Source of the DNA: Chloranthus sessilifolius
Lineage: Eukaryota; Streptophyta; Magnoliopsida; Chloranthales; Chloranthaceae
Length of the DNA: 64,000 nucleotides
Reading direction: 5' to 3'
NCBI GenBank assembly: GCA_021018995.1
Contig: CM037596.1
Coordinates: forward strand, 88,853,184-88,917,183
Part shown: piece after piece, positions 12,036-22,834 of the stretch
How positions within the stretch are numbered: the first letter of the stretch is position 1
Layout of the letters: each line of letters begins with the position of its first letter
Program-made: the position numbers and the translations under genes
Notes under the pieces: model-generated
Told to the model about the DNA's origin: nothing
Databases searched by the model: none
What the model saw: only the letters and a program-made list of their open reading frames with translations

Positions 12036-12774
12036 TGATTCCCTGTTTTCGCCTGCATGTATATATTGTTTCAGCTTGATTTCTCATTCCTGTTGCATCG
12101 TGCATAAATTCAGTACATCCGCATGTTATATTAATCATATGCTTTAATTCAGTTATGCTTCCACATGCGAATGTGATAAAATATCAATGTATGTAAATAA
12201 TATAATATTCTCTACTGAGCTTTGATGATAGCTCATTTCACGACTTAAATGTCATAGCTGCAGAGCTTGATCTGGAGCACGTTGCAGATCCCACCTACGT
12301 GCCCGACGAGGAAGAAGGGGAAGACGACGACGACAAAGATGAGAAAGACGATTTCACCGAAGAGTTCTTCCCAAAATAGGTTTGTAGCTTGGGAATGTGA
12401 GGAAAGGTAGAGAGAGAAGGGGAGAGATAAATTCTAGACATGTATAAATGATACATGGTAGTTTCAGATAGATGTTGGGATGTATAGGTTTTCTTTCCAC
12501 TGTTTAGATGACGGGTGGCCGTCATCGGTGGAAAGCTATACATCAGATCTTTTGTTTATATTATTGCTAGTTTTCTATCAGTTATTTGCCACATTATCCA
12601 TTTTCAGAGTTAAGACATTGCTTCTGAAATTGCATCACGTTAAAAGAAAGAAATAACCCCTTGATGAAATGATCATGTCAGGTGATCTGATGGTGCGACC
12701 TTTCCCAATTTAGAGATGGGGAAACGTCGGGCTGTCACACACATACTTAGAGCTCCAGTGTTGAGCAGTTCAAA

Positions 12775-13330
12775 AGACTGCTGTAGCATCCACTCGAGTG
12801 GTCCAAAGTGGATGCACCTTCAGAAAACCTATCTCGAGTGCCTCTAGAGCACTTCACTCCTTCTGCAGCATCCACTCGAAGCCACTCGAGCATATCAGAG
12901 ACTAAATTTCCAACCCCTCGAGCACTTTAAACCACCAACACTGAACTACTCGAGTGCTGCACTGCTGAAACAAGGATCTTATCGAGCAACTGCATTACCT
13001 GTCGGTAACCTGTCGAAAATCCTTTAGAAAAGAGCTCCAACTTGTCGAGATACTTTCAATAGAACTCTACCCACTTGAGATCCACTCAAGTTTTAAGTTC
13101 TAAAGCTCCAACTACTCGAGCAGTTTTACCCTTGAAGACTTCAGCCACTCGAGTCTGCTATTCTGAAGCATTATCCACTCGAGATCCACTCGAGTCCTTC
13201 ACTCAAAAATTCTAGCACTCGCAGCTTGGGTTCTAGCCTTCCCATTTAAACTTCAGGGATATTTTTGAGATTCCATAGCACCTATGGCACACATCCCAAT
13301 GTATTGAGCTATTCACCACATCTCGAGGCA
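12775..13330. repeat. Array of CCACTCGAG motifs (U3 of the plus-strand LTR)
   Basis: More than ten copies of CCACTCGAG, CACTCGAGTGG or ACTCGAGC occur, with the palindromic core CTCGAG. It lies upstream of the TATA-like box at 13596, in the same place as the CGCG array of E1. Confidence 0.8.
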
Positions 13331-13595
13331 ACACTTGGCTGTAAATGAGCCATATCAACAGGATCCTAACCAACTTGATTCTTCTTTTCTCTGATTAGAC
13401 AATGCAAAAAGGTGCTTTATGGATGGTATATATTGAAGAAAAGTATACAGAAAAAGCTATTTGATGCAAGAGGAGCCTTGAGGGATATTCTTGCTTAGGT
13501 CATTTTTAGGGTTAGATCATTTTTTCCTTTTCTTCTTCCCTTATCTCAGCATTTATTGGCTAAGTTATTTGTAATAGTTAGGATTTATTCAAAGC

Positions 13596-13604
13596 TATAA
13601 AAGG
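13596..13604 (+). promoter_or_regulatory. TATA-like box of the plus-strand LTR
   Basis: AAAGCTATAAAAGGACTGTG follows the CTCGAG array and precedes the leader region that holds the conserved hairpin, matching the layout of the E1 LTR. Confidence 0.55.
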
Positions 13605-13860
13605 ACTGTGTATAATCATTGTAAAGGGTCTAGAGTTTGCAGAGACTGCAACCTTGAGGGCTCACCATTGTAAGTACCTTTTTAAGCAATGAAAGCTATG
13701 TTACTATTCCATTAAATCTGTAATATCTTGTGCGTTGCATTTAGATCATTATAGGTTTTCTGCACCTATGAATGCATGAGCTTGTAGCCTTGCAAACATA
13801 GTGGCTGCAGTAGTTTTCATATTCTGATTTTAACCTCCATGACTAGAGTATATCTCAGGG

Positions 13861-13892
13861 ATAATCTGTGACCATTCAAGTGGACAAGTTAT
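13861..13892 (+). other. Conserved 32-nt LTR hairpin, copy 1
   Basis: Outer arms ATAATCTGT and ACAAGTTAT with inner arms CCA and TGG. One outer mismatch. See the copies at 22803, 23239, 48558 and others. Confidence 0.6.
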
Positions 13893-14446
13893 AGCCCTAG
13901 GACTAGTCCATATCTCATGGTTGGATTGGATTCTTCTTCCTTATATTTTAGCTTGTAGCCAAATGAAGGATAGCTGTATATCCAATCCTTGCTTTGTTCT
14001 ACGAAGCCCATTTTTAGTGATAAATCAATCCTTACCTATTTACTTCTCACCCATTTTCTATTTCTTTTTTCAAATCCATTTCCACCCTTCTCTCTAAACC
14101 CCCTTTCTTTTACTTTAGATCAGTTATTTATATTTATATTTTTTTTAGTTTTGTAACACCCAAAAACCCCCTCTTACCTTTGCTTTCCTAGTTTAGGTTG
14201 GAGATGCTAGATCTGTAGTAGATCTGGAGGTTTACTAATACTCTTATTTTTAGATCAAAAATCTCTGTGGGACAAACTCTTACTTATCAAAACTTGCTAC
14301 AATAGCCCTGGATCTTGCAGGACTATGTGTTTATTTTAGTTTTTGTGTTCTATCCCATATTTTTATTCTCCTCTATTTCTACCTCTGCCATTCTTTATCT
14401 CTGCCATAAAATTGTGTAATAAAGAACCAAGTAAACAAGATCAACA

Positions 14447-15051
14447 GTATCTTCTGCTATCATTTCACGAAATGTACCACTACAGGCCACATCAATCCTA
14501 TGCCGGTTCATATTTTCAAGGCCTTCATAGAAAGTGAGCACTAGTTGTAAGTGTGCAATCCCATAGTGAGGGCACTTGTGTGGAAGATCCTTGAGATGAT
14601 TCCAACATTCCTGAAGAGATTCATCCGCTAATTGATGGAATGTTATGATAAGTTCCTGAATTTTATTCGACCTGCAGATTGGAAAGAATTTTGTAAGAAA
14701 CATACGTTCCAGCCCTTTCTAATTAGCAATCGAATCATGAGGCAAAGAGTTTATCCACTGCTTTGCTTCATCTCTAAAGGAATATGCGAATAGTCTCAAC
14801 CTAATGGATGCTTCTGTTAAGTTCTTGATTTGAATGATAGTACATATTTTCATGAACTTATTTAAATGCAAATAGGGATCTTTATCCATTAGCCCATAGG
14901 AAGTCGGAAGAATTTGGAGTATATTGGGCATAATTTCAAAGGTCCTATTACCGACTGTAGAGTATATTTGAATACATGGGAGAGGTGTAAGAGGTGTTAA
15001 TGCATAATATTCCCCCATGGACTTAGCCGTATAGTGGCTTCTTCTTGCCAT
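14447..15051 (-). pseudogene. A1 gag, 5' part (retrotransposon gag domain)
   Basis: The frame opens with ATG at 15051-15049 (MARRSHYTAKSMGEYY) and reads down to 14447. The core RLRLFAYSFRDEAKQWINSL is the conserved start of the Retrotrans_gag domain (PF03732). One in-frame TAG stop follows S-I-A-N where a tryptophan codon is expected, and the frame then goes on with FLTKFFP, another family signature. It ends at A-E-D-T, where the plus-strand LTR is inserted, and resumes at 9458. The first ATG is chosen because the aligned E1 and E2 products begin with a similar short basic segment. Function is capsid assembly; this copy is defective. Confidence 0.8.
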
Positions 15052-15315
15052 AATCAAAGCAAGGTGGCTAAAACAATTATTGAAAATATCTATTTTAGTT
15101 TTAATTTTATCTACTGTTTATTCTAGAAAGTAGAGGGAGAGAGAGCAAATCTAAGCCTCGAGCTTCTCTGATAAGGGGAAGTTAAGACTCTGAGTTGTCG
15201 CTCCGAATAAACTTGTGAAAGATTTAAGAAGTGATCAAACAAAATTAAAAATATAAAGAAATATAAAAAGAGAAAGATAAATACTTGTTTTCTTGAATTA
15301 ATATACTGAGGCACT

Positions 15316-15337
15316 GATCCCCGGTAGTGGTGCCAAA
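15316..15337 (-). other. A1 primer-binding site (tRNA-Asp type)
   Basis: The minus strand reads TGGCACCACTACCGGGGATC two bases after a few T's from the 5' LTR end. It matches the complement of the plant tRNA-Asp 3' end (TGGCGCCGTTGCCGGGGA) at most positions. This primer type is typical of Athila elements. Confidence 0.75.
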
Positions 15338-15341
15338 AACT

Positions 15342-16848
15342 TGATTGGGATTCTTATATGTATCTATCTAATTAAGTCTTAACCTATTGCAAGTGCACAA
15401 TGGAAATCATAGTACTAGAAAAGGATCGTTCCCACAGAGATCAGTTTACTATATTAATTAAATTTTTCTAAAAAGTTATACTTATCTTTTAAGATCCTAA
15501 ACTACTCTAGAAATATGAATAAAGAAGTTGTTTATTAATCTAAATTTGTATAAAATAAATTCTAATCTTCAAACTTCAGATTATGGTCGTCAATCACAAT
15601 CTTCTGCTATCAGATATTTATGAAATTAAACAGTACCATTATACTATATCTCAAGTATTCTAATGTTGGTCATCAGTTAAAACTAGAATTCTATCCATGC
15701 AGATTTAATCTAATCAATAATTTCCTAAAACTTGGGTGTCAATCAAATTCTAGAAAATTGAAGATGGAAAAGTAAAAATAGTTATACTAATCTGCAAACT
15801 TCAACCTAAGTCGTCAATTCAAATTAAAATCTGAACATATTTACAGAGCAAAAAATAAAAGAAAATAAAATCTAAACTAGAAAGCAAAGTAAATATATCC
15901 TTCACCCCTCATCCGCAATCGTCAATTGCTTCTGAGAAACTACAGATATCTACACTAATCTTCAGTACCCAACAGTAGTCATCGATTGCTCGTGAGAAAC
16001 CTTAGATATCTAATCTACAAAGCAATAAAAATCTACTCTAAATTGATCAGAAGAAAACCCAACCTCAGTCGTCAATTGATGCTGAGAATTTCTTCGATGG
16101 TTTATTCCTACATCGGGCTCTCTTATTTATAGATCATAAGGAGTCGGATTACAAGTTCTAATTCTAATAAAAGAAATAAAAGATTCCTTTTATAACTCTA
16201 ATTCTAATTCTATTCTTCCTTGCTTTCTATTCTGTTGATGCGCTTCTAGATTGTTCCATTTTATTCATTAGTAGAGTCCTCTTTAGATTCTTCTTCCTCA
16301 ATCTCTCAAATCCGTGCTTAGCCAAACTTCTAATTCAGAAGTTCTTCTAATTCTGTACATGACAGTGTTTATTCTCACGTAATCAGCAACAACAATAGTA
16401 GTGGGAAAGCTTCTATTAATCATAATCGTAAATCATGATTATTTTCTTTTCTTCTTTTTCTTAGAAAATCGTAAATCATGATTTTCTATCTTTCATAGCT
16501 TTCTCATAGTTGACTTGTCTTGACGATTCATTGTTGTTCTTCTATATCATACTCTTCCTCTGAAGAATCGTAAATTATGATTTTCTTATAGTTTTTTAGT
16601 AACAACACTCAATTGTTCTGCAAAATCATAAAACACGATTTTCCATTCTTCAGTAGGCGGTGAATAATCTTTTTATGCTTAATTGCCTTTTACTATTTTT
16701 TTTTAGTTTATTTTAAAAAATATTATCATTATGGCTCTCTTTTACTTGTTATCCTTAATATCTGTATATCATTAACTTACTAGTACTAAACTAAGTCCTA
16801 GCATCACTAAGTTAAGGGTGATAAAATGGTATATTATGTGACTGATCA
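15342..16848 (-). repeat. A1 5' LTR
   Basis: On the minus strand it starts TGATCAGTCACATAATATAC and ends CCCAATCA. TATA-like box at 16123-16131, palindrome array at 16424-16645. Partner of 369-1813. Confidence 0.85.
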
Positions 16849-16918
16849 AAAGGTCCTTGAGCGAACCTTCGAAATTAGAGAGTTAGTCTTGAAGAAAATC
16901 ATGCCCTCTAAGCACACT
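16849..16918 (+). pseudogene. Integrase C-terminal fragment, piece 2
   Basis: It reads K-V-L-E-R-T-F-E-I-R-E-L-V-L-K-K and then I-M-P-S-K-H-T, following AYDKK of piece 1 and preceding HPKGKL of piece 3. The phrase 'R-T-F-x-[IV]-x-E-L-V-L-[RK]-K' is a usual lead-in to the last beta-barrel domain of plant Ty3/gypsy integrases. It is bounded by A1 on the left and the solo LTR on the right. ACACT at 16914-16918 is the left target copy of that solo LTR. Confidence 0.7.
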
Positions 16919-18339
16919 TGATCACTCACAAAATATGCCATTTTATCACCCTTAACTTAGCGATCCTAGACCCTAGTTTACAACTAATAAGATAAAGATG
17001 TGCATATATTAAGAACGGATGGCAAACATGAGTCAAAGTATTAGTCTTCGTCAAAATGAACTCATAAAGCAGTAAGAAAGACGATCGAGCGCAGAAAACA
17101 ATTTAAATCTTACTTGGGAATTAGTTAAGTAAGAAATTGCAAAAGATGATTTAACAAAGCTGAAGAGAAAATAATAAATCATAATTTACAATTCTTCAAA
17201 AAAGACGTTTCAAGAAGAATGCGATACAAGAGGCTTGATATCGTTCGTACTGGAAAATCATACAGAGAGAGCTGCACAGAAAAGAGAAAATTGTATTCAT
17301 AGTTTTGCAACAATGAAAGCTCTTGTTGCTACTAATCACATGAGAACCAACCGCCATGCATAGAATTGGAAGATCTCTTGAATTAGAAGTCTAGTTATCC
17401 ATGGATCTAAGGAGATTGGTGAAAGACTCTTAAAAGAACTCTATTGCTAAAATAAAAGGAAAATCTTGTGCACATCCACCAATCAAAGCAAGGAAGAATT
17501 AGAATTAGAAGTATAGTTAATTAGGAATCCTTTATTCTTAGTAGTTTTCTTTTATTAGGATTTTAAATCTATAAATAAGAGAGTTTGGCATAGGAGAAGA
17601 GTTATCGAAGGAACTCTTAGCATCAATTGATGACTGAGGTTGGGTTTTCTTTCGATCAACTTTAATTTAGAATAGTTTAGAGATCCAAGGTTTCTCGAGA
17701 GCAATTGACGACTGTAATTGGGAGCTGAAAGATTAGAGTAGAGTATCCGTAATTTCTTAAAAGCAATTGACGCCTGTGACTGAGGGATTAAAGATCTTTT
17801 TATTGCTTTCTAGTTTAGACTTATTTTCATACACTTTACTACTTTGTAAGCATCTAAAATTTTTTTATTTGAATTGACGACTCAAATTGGAATTTTGCAT
17901 AATAGTGTAACAATTTTACTTTTCCATCTTCAATTTTCTTGAGTTTGATTGGCGTCCAAATTTTTGGGAAGACTGTTGATTAGTATAAATCTGTGTTATG
18001 GAATTCTAGTCTTTGATTGACGCCCAAATTCAAGAGGATTGAGATATAGTGTTACGGTATTCTATTTTGTAAATATCCAAGAACTGAAGGATTGTGATTG
18101 ATGAGTATAATCTGAAAGGAGGATTTAGTTTTATTTTCTGTAATTAGTTTAAACAAATCATTCTTTTATTTATATTTTTCCAATAGTTTAGGATCTCAAA
18201 AGACAAATATAAGTTTTTAAATAAACAAAAAATACATCAAAATAAACACCTTCCTCATGGGAACGATCCTATACTAGTGCTGCAATTTTCATTGTGCGCT
18301 TGCAATAGGTTAAGACTTAGTATGATAAAAGCCCAAACA
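16919..18339 (+). mobile_element. Solo LTR of the A1 family, inserted in the integrase
   Basis: It starts TGATCACTCACAAAATATGC and ends GCCCAAACA, flanked by ACACT at 16914-16918 and 18340-18344, a perfect duplication. Sequence is homologous to the A1 LTRs but in the opposite orientation. TATA-like box CTATAAATAAGAG at 17569-17577. No PBS, PPT or second LTR adjoins it, so it is a solo LTR left by intra-element recombination. Confidence 0.9.
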
Positions 18340-18494
18340 ACACTCACCCTAAGGGAAAATTGAAGCTGAATTGGGAAGGACTATATGTTATAACAAATGT
18401 ATATCCCAGAAATGCATACAAATTGGTAAACCAAGATGGACAAGAACTTCCTAACCCGTGGAAAGCCATATACTTGAGAAAGTACTACCCTTAG
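18340..18494 (+). pseudogene. Integrase C-terminus, piece 3 (Ty3/gypsy pol end)
   Basis: The frame gives H-P-K-G-K-L-K-L-N-W-E-G-L-Y-V-I and ends N-P-W-K-A-I-Y-L-R-K-Y-Y-P before a TAG stop at 18492-18494. The signatures 'K-L-x-x-N-W-E-G-P-Y' and 'P-x-P-W-N-A-x-x-L-[RK]-K-Y-Y' mark the C-terminus of pol in plant Ty3/gypsy elements, especially the Tat group. The piece itself has no stop or frameshift, and the three pieces rejoin in frame when the LTR insertions are taken out. So the integrase end was still open when the insertions arrived. Integrase inserts the element cDNA in the nucleus; this copy cannot work. Confidence 0.85.
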
Positions 18495-20100
18495 CATCGT
18501 GACCATTGTGTCCTGTAGTTAAACAAAGATGCTTATATTTACCACCCTCGTATTCATCATGAGTCATTCACTAGTCATACGTCATTATTTTTTAGGGTAT
18601 CTTATGAAATCTTCTTACTCACCACCTACCTTCTTATTCGGGCGATTTGATGGAAAGGATTAGTGGAATACAACACTTCTCTTAAAAGCATAGGAAACAC
18701 CGGATTCTCACCCCCTATCCCGCCATTGGTGTAGATGTTGGAGCATAGAATATGAAGATGTTTGACTCAATCAAAACTTACTATTCTTACATTAGCGTGC
18801 TGCTTTCAAAATATATACATGCCTCAAGAGAAAGACAAAGTGAGAACAAGAGAAAGAGAAGAAGCATAACTAAGTGAGAGCATATGACGAATGAATGAGT
18901 CAATGAGCCGAGGGAAGCATAAGCAAATCCTGAGGTCATTCCTGCTAAGCTTACTAAGAAAATATAAGCAAACTGCAAGGGCATCTCTGGTATCTCCACA
19001 CTACTAGATATTATCATAAGGTGGTGGGAGGATAAATTCCTGCTAACTAAAGAATGTGAGACTTTGATAGTGCCGAAATATGACGAAGAGCTCAACAATG
19101 GCACCACATACCACCCGAGAAAAAGATTGTTTCCTATCTCTTTTAAAGTTGTTGACGAAGAAGCTATTCCCCTCACATCATTGAGCCTTTCCCCTCTTTC
19201 ACCCCCTTGTTTTATTTTCAAACGACGGGTCAGAACTTTTCCTAAGATATTTTCATAAATAAACCCGAAAACTCATGAATGGTGAATGATACAATCACCT
19301 ACAGCCTACCGCTCACCTCACTCTTATCAGGACTATGGGATGTGATGACTGCTATCAAAGGTAAAATCGAGTATACGACTGATATAACCAAACATCCCCC
19401 TCCGATGGGGTAACACTAGCAAAGGGTTCTTCTTCGATACTAACTCACCAAATACCTACATAGCTCTCCATAGATCCAAGTGCTTGCAAAATCTAGGAAA
19501 ACTCCATCTCACCTCAACACTGGGGCAATTTTATTCAAAAAAAAGGAATCACCTCAAGGCCCCGCTTGTTCGAAGTTGGATGCAAAACAACAAGGTCATC
19601 ACTCGAGGAAGACTACAAAAGACACCACACTACCTATCCTGTCACGCTCCTACACTGGGGAATTTTTTTTTAGTTTTAATCTTAGGATTTTATTTCAGTA
19701 TTTTGATTTCCCTGTTTCTTTATTTTCCTTTCCTTGTAATGAAAAGTAGATAAAAAAAGGAGATACAATGATACTTCCTTTGTTACCAAACTCTAATTTA
19801 AGATACCACCCCACCTTGACAACTAGCAAGGGGGAAAATAAAATTACTAATAATCTCATCTCCATGTGCAGATATAAGTAACCTTCAATTGCTACTAGGC
19901 CAACTCGAAAGCATCCAAGTCCCAATAACAAATGACGGCATTTGAGCGACCAACTAAAGTGTAAAAGATAAGGGAGAATGGAAAAGTGAGAAAAGGTACA
20001 TCTGAACAAAAATCCATATATATATATATATATATATCTCAAAAAACATTTTACATGAATCACCGGGGGCATACCCCCTGTATATACAATGAAAGAAATA
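18495..20100 (+). other. Non-coding region after pol of the interrupted Ty3/gypsy element
   Basis: No supported gene. Several short frames overlap but show no known domain. The frame at about 19484-19680 reads in a protein-like way (LVRSWMQNNKVITRGRLQKT) but I cannot assign it. Long post-pol regions are usual in Tat-lineage elements. Confidence 0.45.
20016..20038. repeat. (TA)n microsatellite
   Basis: A run of 11 TA units. Confidence 0.9.
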
Positions 20101-20129
20101 TACAAAAATTGTCATACTCCCTCCGTTGC

Positions 20130-20620
20130 CTCTAGGATGGGCGGCCGCTACAGTCTCCAGTGTCATCAACCTGTGGATTTGGAGTTTGATCCATCGAGAC
20201 CTCAAGTGAAGCTCCCAGAGTAGGTGGAGGCATCCTGGGAGAAGAAGGCCTGGCAACGGAACCTCCCTTACTTGCCTGACTGGCTGTCCGCTTGAAAAAT
20301 CGAATCCTCCCTAACATGCTCGTGGGTCGTACGATGAGGCCGACTAGCCAGTGGCCACTGACTCTGGTTCGGCCAGGTAGCTAACCATCCCCCAGATCCC
20401 TCGATCCCTCCTCGCAAGCCGGTACTGCAAGCGCTCAATGGTGGCCTGCATCTCAGCTCGCATAGACTCACGAGCAGCCTCCACCGCCTATGCCTAGGTC
20501 TGTTGCACGATGAGCATGTCGACAAGCAAGTCCCCGCCACTATGAACACCCGAGGAGACCCGATAAAGAAAGCCCCAAAGGAGTAGCTCACAGAAGGTGG
20601 ATCAAAGGAAGAGGATTATG
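20130..20620 (-). pseudogene. Antisense ORF downstream of pol, coiled-coil remnant
   Basis: On the minus strand one frame reads S-G-G-D-L-L-V-D-M-L-I-V-Q-Q-T. Two stops follow, and then V-E-A-A-R-E-S-M-R-A-E-M-Q-A-T-I-E-R-L-Q-Y. A further stop comes after PESVATG. The middle part has the leucine and charge spacing of a coiled coil. The local GC content is higher than in the flanks, which suggests former coding. Tat-lineage elements are known to carry antisense ORFs between pol and the 3' LTR, and this fits in place and direction. I see no catalytic motif, and the assignment is by position and composition only. Confidence 0.35.
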
Positions 20621-21049
20621 AACAAGAAGTCCTCTTTTCTTTAGCTTTTAGCCCACCACCTTTCTCTCTTCAATCTCTTCCCCCAACATAGTAGCACTTC
20701 GGGTCATATTAACATCATCTACCCTAGTGCTACTCCTCATCATATTAACATCATCAACCCCATAAATAAGCCACCATCATAACCACCTTTAGGGCATAAT
20801 ACCCACGATACAAAATAAAATGGGAGAAAAGACATTAAAAATAAAAATATATGATAAAACTTACACCGAAAAAAATTACAAATCCATAAAATTAAACTAA
20901 ATGAATAATAAATGAGGTGCCCTAAAACCCAAGCCCCCAGGTATCATATAGAGGCCACAACCATATAACAACAACATGGCAAGTGTCTAAGCCATAGGGA
21001 TCCCCCATCTATCAAAACCAAAAGAAGACACCTACCCCCTAGAAAAAAA

Positions 21050-21220
21050 ATCCATGGCAAATAAAGATAAACTAATAGCCAAGAAACACTTTGCCCCCTA
21101 AAGAAACAATCCATGACAAAAGAGATGCACTAATAACACAAAGACACCTAACACTCCCAAATTCACACACTCTTAACAAGTGTCACCCCAACAAAATAAG
21201 AGACAAAACAAAAGCCCATA
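21050..21220. repeat. Direct repeat, copy 1 (left part; continues at 32757-32821)
   Basis: From ATCCATGGCAAATAAAGA to AAAAGCCCATA it matches 34578-34748. Element E1 is inserted in it, and the repeat resumes at 32757. The bases between 20621 and 21049 are AT-rich, with no gene seen. Confidence 0.8.
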
Positions 21221-21419
21221 TGTTAAGACCTGAAAAGTACCACTTTTCACCCCTTAACTTAACCTTTGATTAGACCCTTAGCCACCTAATAAGTTCTTGT
21301 TAAGTGTTTTGTGCAGGTAATAATCAGCAGTGAAATAAGGCCAAGAATCCTGTTAAGGAGCCTACCTGGGCACCAGATATCCCTCAGAAGAATGAACTCT
21401 GAATCCAGACCTGAAATGA

Positions 21420-22065
21420 GCCTCGCGCAGCTAACCCAAGCTTTAGAGGATTCAGGAGAAATATGCCTCGCGCAGTTCAACTGAGCTTCCCAAGGCTTTA
21501 CAACAACCTCTCGCGCAGATGAATGACTGAAGAGCTTCAGAAACTCAAAGTCACGCAGCTCTCGCAAAGCTCAAGAGTAGAACACATCGCTCAATGTCGC
21601 ACAGTTCAAAGTAGACCTCTCTCAATCTCGCTAGCCACTGTAATGACCGACGAGAGAGCTTTTAGAAGATTCCTCGCAAATTGTCGGCGGCCATGGATGC
21701 AATTATCAGAAGAAGAACGCCTCGCGCAGTTCTCACGCCATTCAAGAAAGAAAACATCCTAGCGAAGGCAAAGCCAATCTCGCGAAGATCAAGTGAGACA
21801 TAGAACCTCGAGCAGTTCCGAACTCAGAAGAGCCTCGTGAGGCAACTCGCAAAGTCCAAGTAAAGAGAAGTGCTCGCGAAGTTCTCGCGGTGTTACCCAG
21901 CGAAGACCGATCGACCATGCGACTGCTTGAATTTCAATCCCGCGACACTTGAGACTGTGTTTTCTATTCAACCTCACGAAGCCCGATCTAGCGAGAGCTC
22001 AACTCTCTACCGCGTGACTGCCTGAAGAGCAAACCAAGGCAACCTCGCGACGGCTGAAGCTTCAG
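21420..22065. repeat. Array of CTCGCGCAG-type motifs in E1 U3
   Basis: About 25 variants of CCTCGCGCAG, CTCGCGAAG and CCGCGCGAC are scattered at 15-40 bp intervals; many contain the palindromes CGCG or TCGCGA. The same array is at 30410-31110 in the 3' LTR, and shorter ones lie at 25970-26165 and 42790-43135 before ORF2. Confidence 0.8.
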
Positions 22066-22263
22066 TGTCAAATCATCCTAGTGAAGAGCAAAGAGCTACC
22101 ACGCGACAAGTCTAGGAAACTATAGCTACCTAACGAGACTCTGACCCTAAACCTCCATCTCTTCAGCAGAGGACCTTCTGGGTATTTCCAACGATTAGGG
22201 CACGCACTCCCATGCTCAAATCTCTGTGCACGTGCCCCGAGGCATCCAAGGATCATTATCAGG

Positions 22264-22329
22264 CCACGTGGCATCGTTAAAATTAGGGTTTCCTAACCCT
22301 AATGCGCCGCCACCCCACTGCTATATAAA
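22264..22329 (+). promoter_or_regulatory. E1 LTR core promoter: G-box, inverted telo-box, TATA box
   Basis: GCCACGTGGC (G-box core, perfect palindrome) lies at 22263-22272. ATTAGGGTTTCCTAACCCTA at 22282-22303 is a pair of telo-box-like sequences facing each other. CTATATAAAC lies at 22321-22330. The set recurs at 31253-31318 in the 3' LTR. G-box and telo-box are known plant promoter elements; their use here is inferred. Confidence 0.65.
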
Positions 22330-22802
22330 CCCATACCTGAGCTTAGGTTTAGGCATCGGGGAACCCATCTCAGATCGTTTTTCTTTTCTCTTTCTTTTTA
22401 GCAATAAGTAGTTTTCTTTTTCTTTCCTTCTCTCCATAGTTCAGCACTTGCTGGCTATTCCTTTGTATGTGTTTTTGAATTAGATCAATGGAAGTTTTGC
22501 AATAGGATCTGTACTTTATGGGATTGTTGTTTGTGTGTGAGATGCTCTGTGCAAGGCTGCTACCTTGTGATCCGCCATTGCTTTGGCTGTGTTTCAAAGC
22601 AATGGAGGACTGATTCTAAGGGCCACTCAGATCCAAGTGACCTGTGTGTCTGGGCTATCATGGTCCTACAGCCTTAGACCCACCACAGGACCCACTAGAT
22701 CTGAAATCCCCATGGGAGCTTGAGCTGGTAGCCTTGTGAGCATGGTGGTAGCAGAGATAATCTTGTTTTGTTTTGGACTCCGTGAGGAGGATAACCTCTG
22801 AG

Positions 22803-22834
22803 ATAGTCTATGACCATTTCAGTGGACAGATTAT
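22803..22834 (+). other. Conserved 32-nt LTR hairpin, copy 2 (E1 5' LTR, a)
   Basis: Outer arms ATAGTCTAT and ACAGATTAT, inner arms CCA and TGG. One outer mismatch and one G-T pair. Confidence 0.6.

Larger units (their letters stand above)
9855..12739 (-). mobile_element. T2: 2.9-kb solo LTR nested inside the plus-strand LTR
   Basis: On the minus strand it starts TGTGACAGCCCGACGTTTCC and ends CCGTTACA. It is flanked by CACAT at 9850-9854 and 12740-12744, a perfect duplication. Start and an internal AAGCTCAGTAGAGAA string relate it to T1. ORF-like stretches inside come from the (TA)n tract or chance and are not genes. Confidence 0.85.
9459..14446 (+). mobile_element. Plus-strand E1-type solo LTR inserted in A1 gag, itself interrupted
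   Basis: It starts TGTTAATCACTG at 9459, like TGTTATGCACTG of E2, followed by CCACTTTCCACCTCCTAACT. It ends GATCAACA at 14446. With the 2885-bp T2 insertion and its 5-bp duplication removed it is about 2.1 kb. Flanks GCTTC (9454-9458) and GTATC (14447-14451) agree at 3 of 5 bases. Removing it restores the gag reading A-E-D-T-E-A-W-E-L-F-E. It carries a TATA-like box at 13596, one conserved hairpin at 13861 and the U5 block at 14263-14321. Confidence 0.75.
369..16848 (-). mobile_element. A1: Athila-like LTR retrotransposon with nested insertions
   Basis: The minus-strand element has a 5' LTR at 15342-16848, a tRNA-Asp-type PBS at 15316-15337, gag, a short ORF2, a PPT at 1814-1832 and a 3' LTR at 369-1813. 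It is flanked by GAAGG and AAAGG. After removing the nested insertions at 3620-7408 and 9459-14446, the interior is only about 4.7 kb. It holds no reverse transcriptase, RNase H or integrase that I can see, so it was probably non-autonomous. It interrupts an integrase gene on the plus strand. The two LTRs differ by many substitutions and small indels, so the insertion is not recent. Confidence 0.85.
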
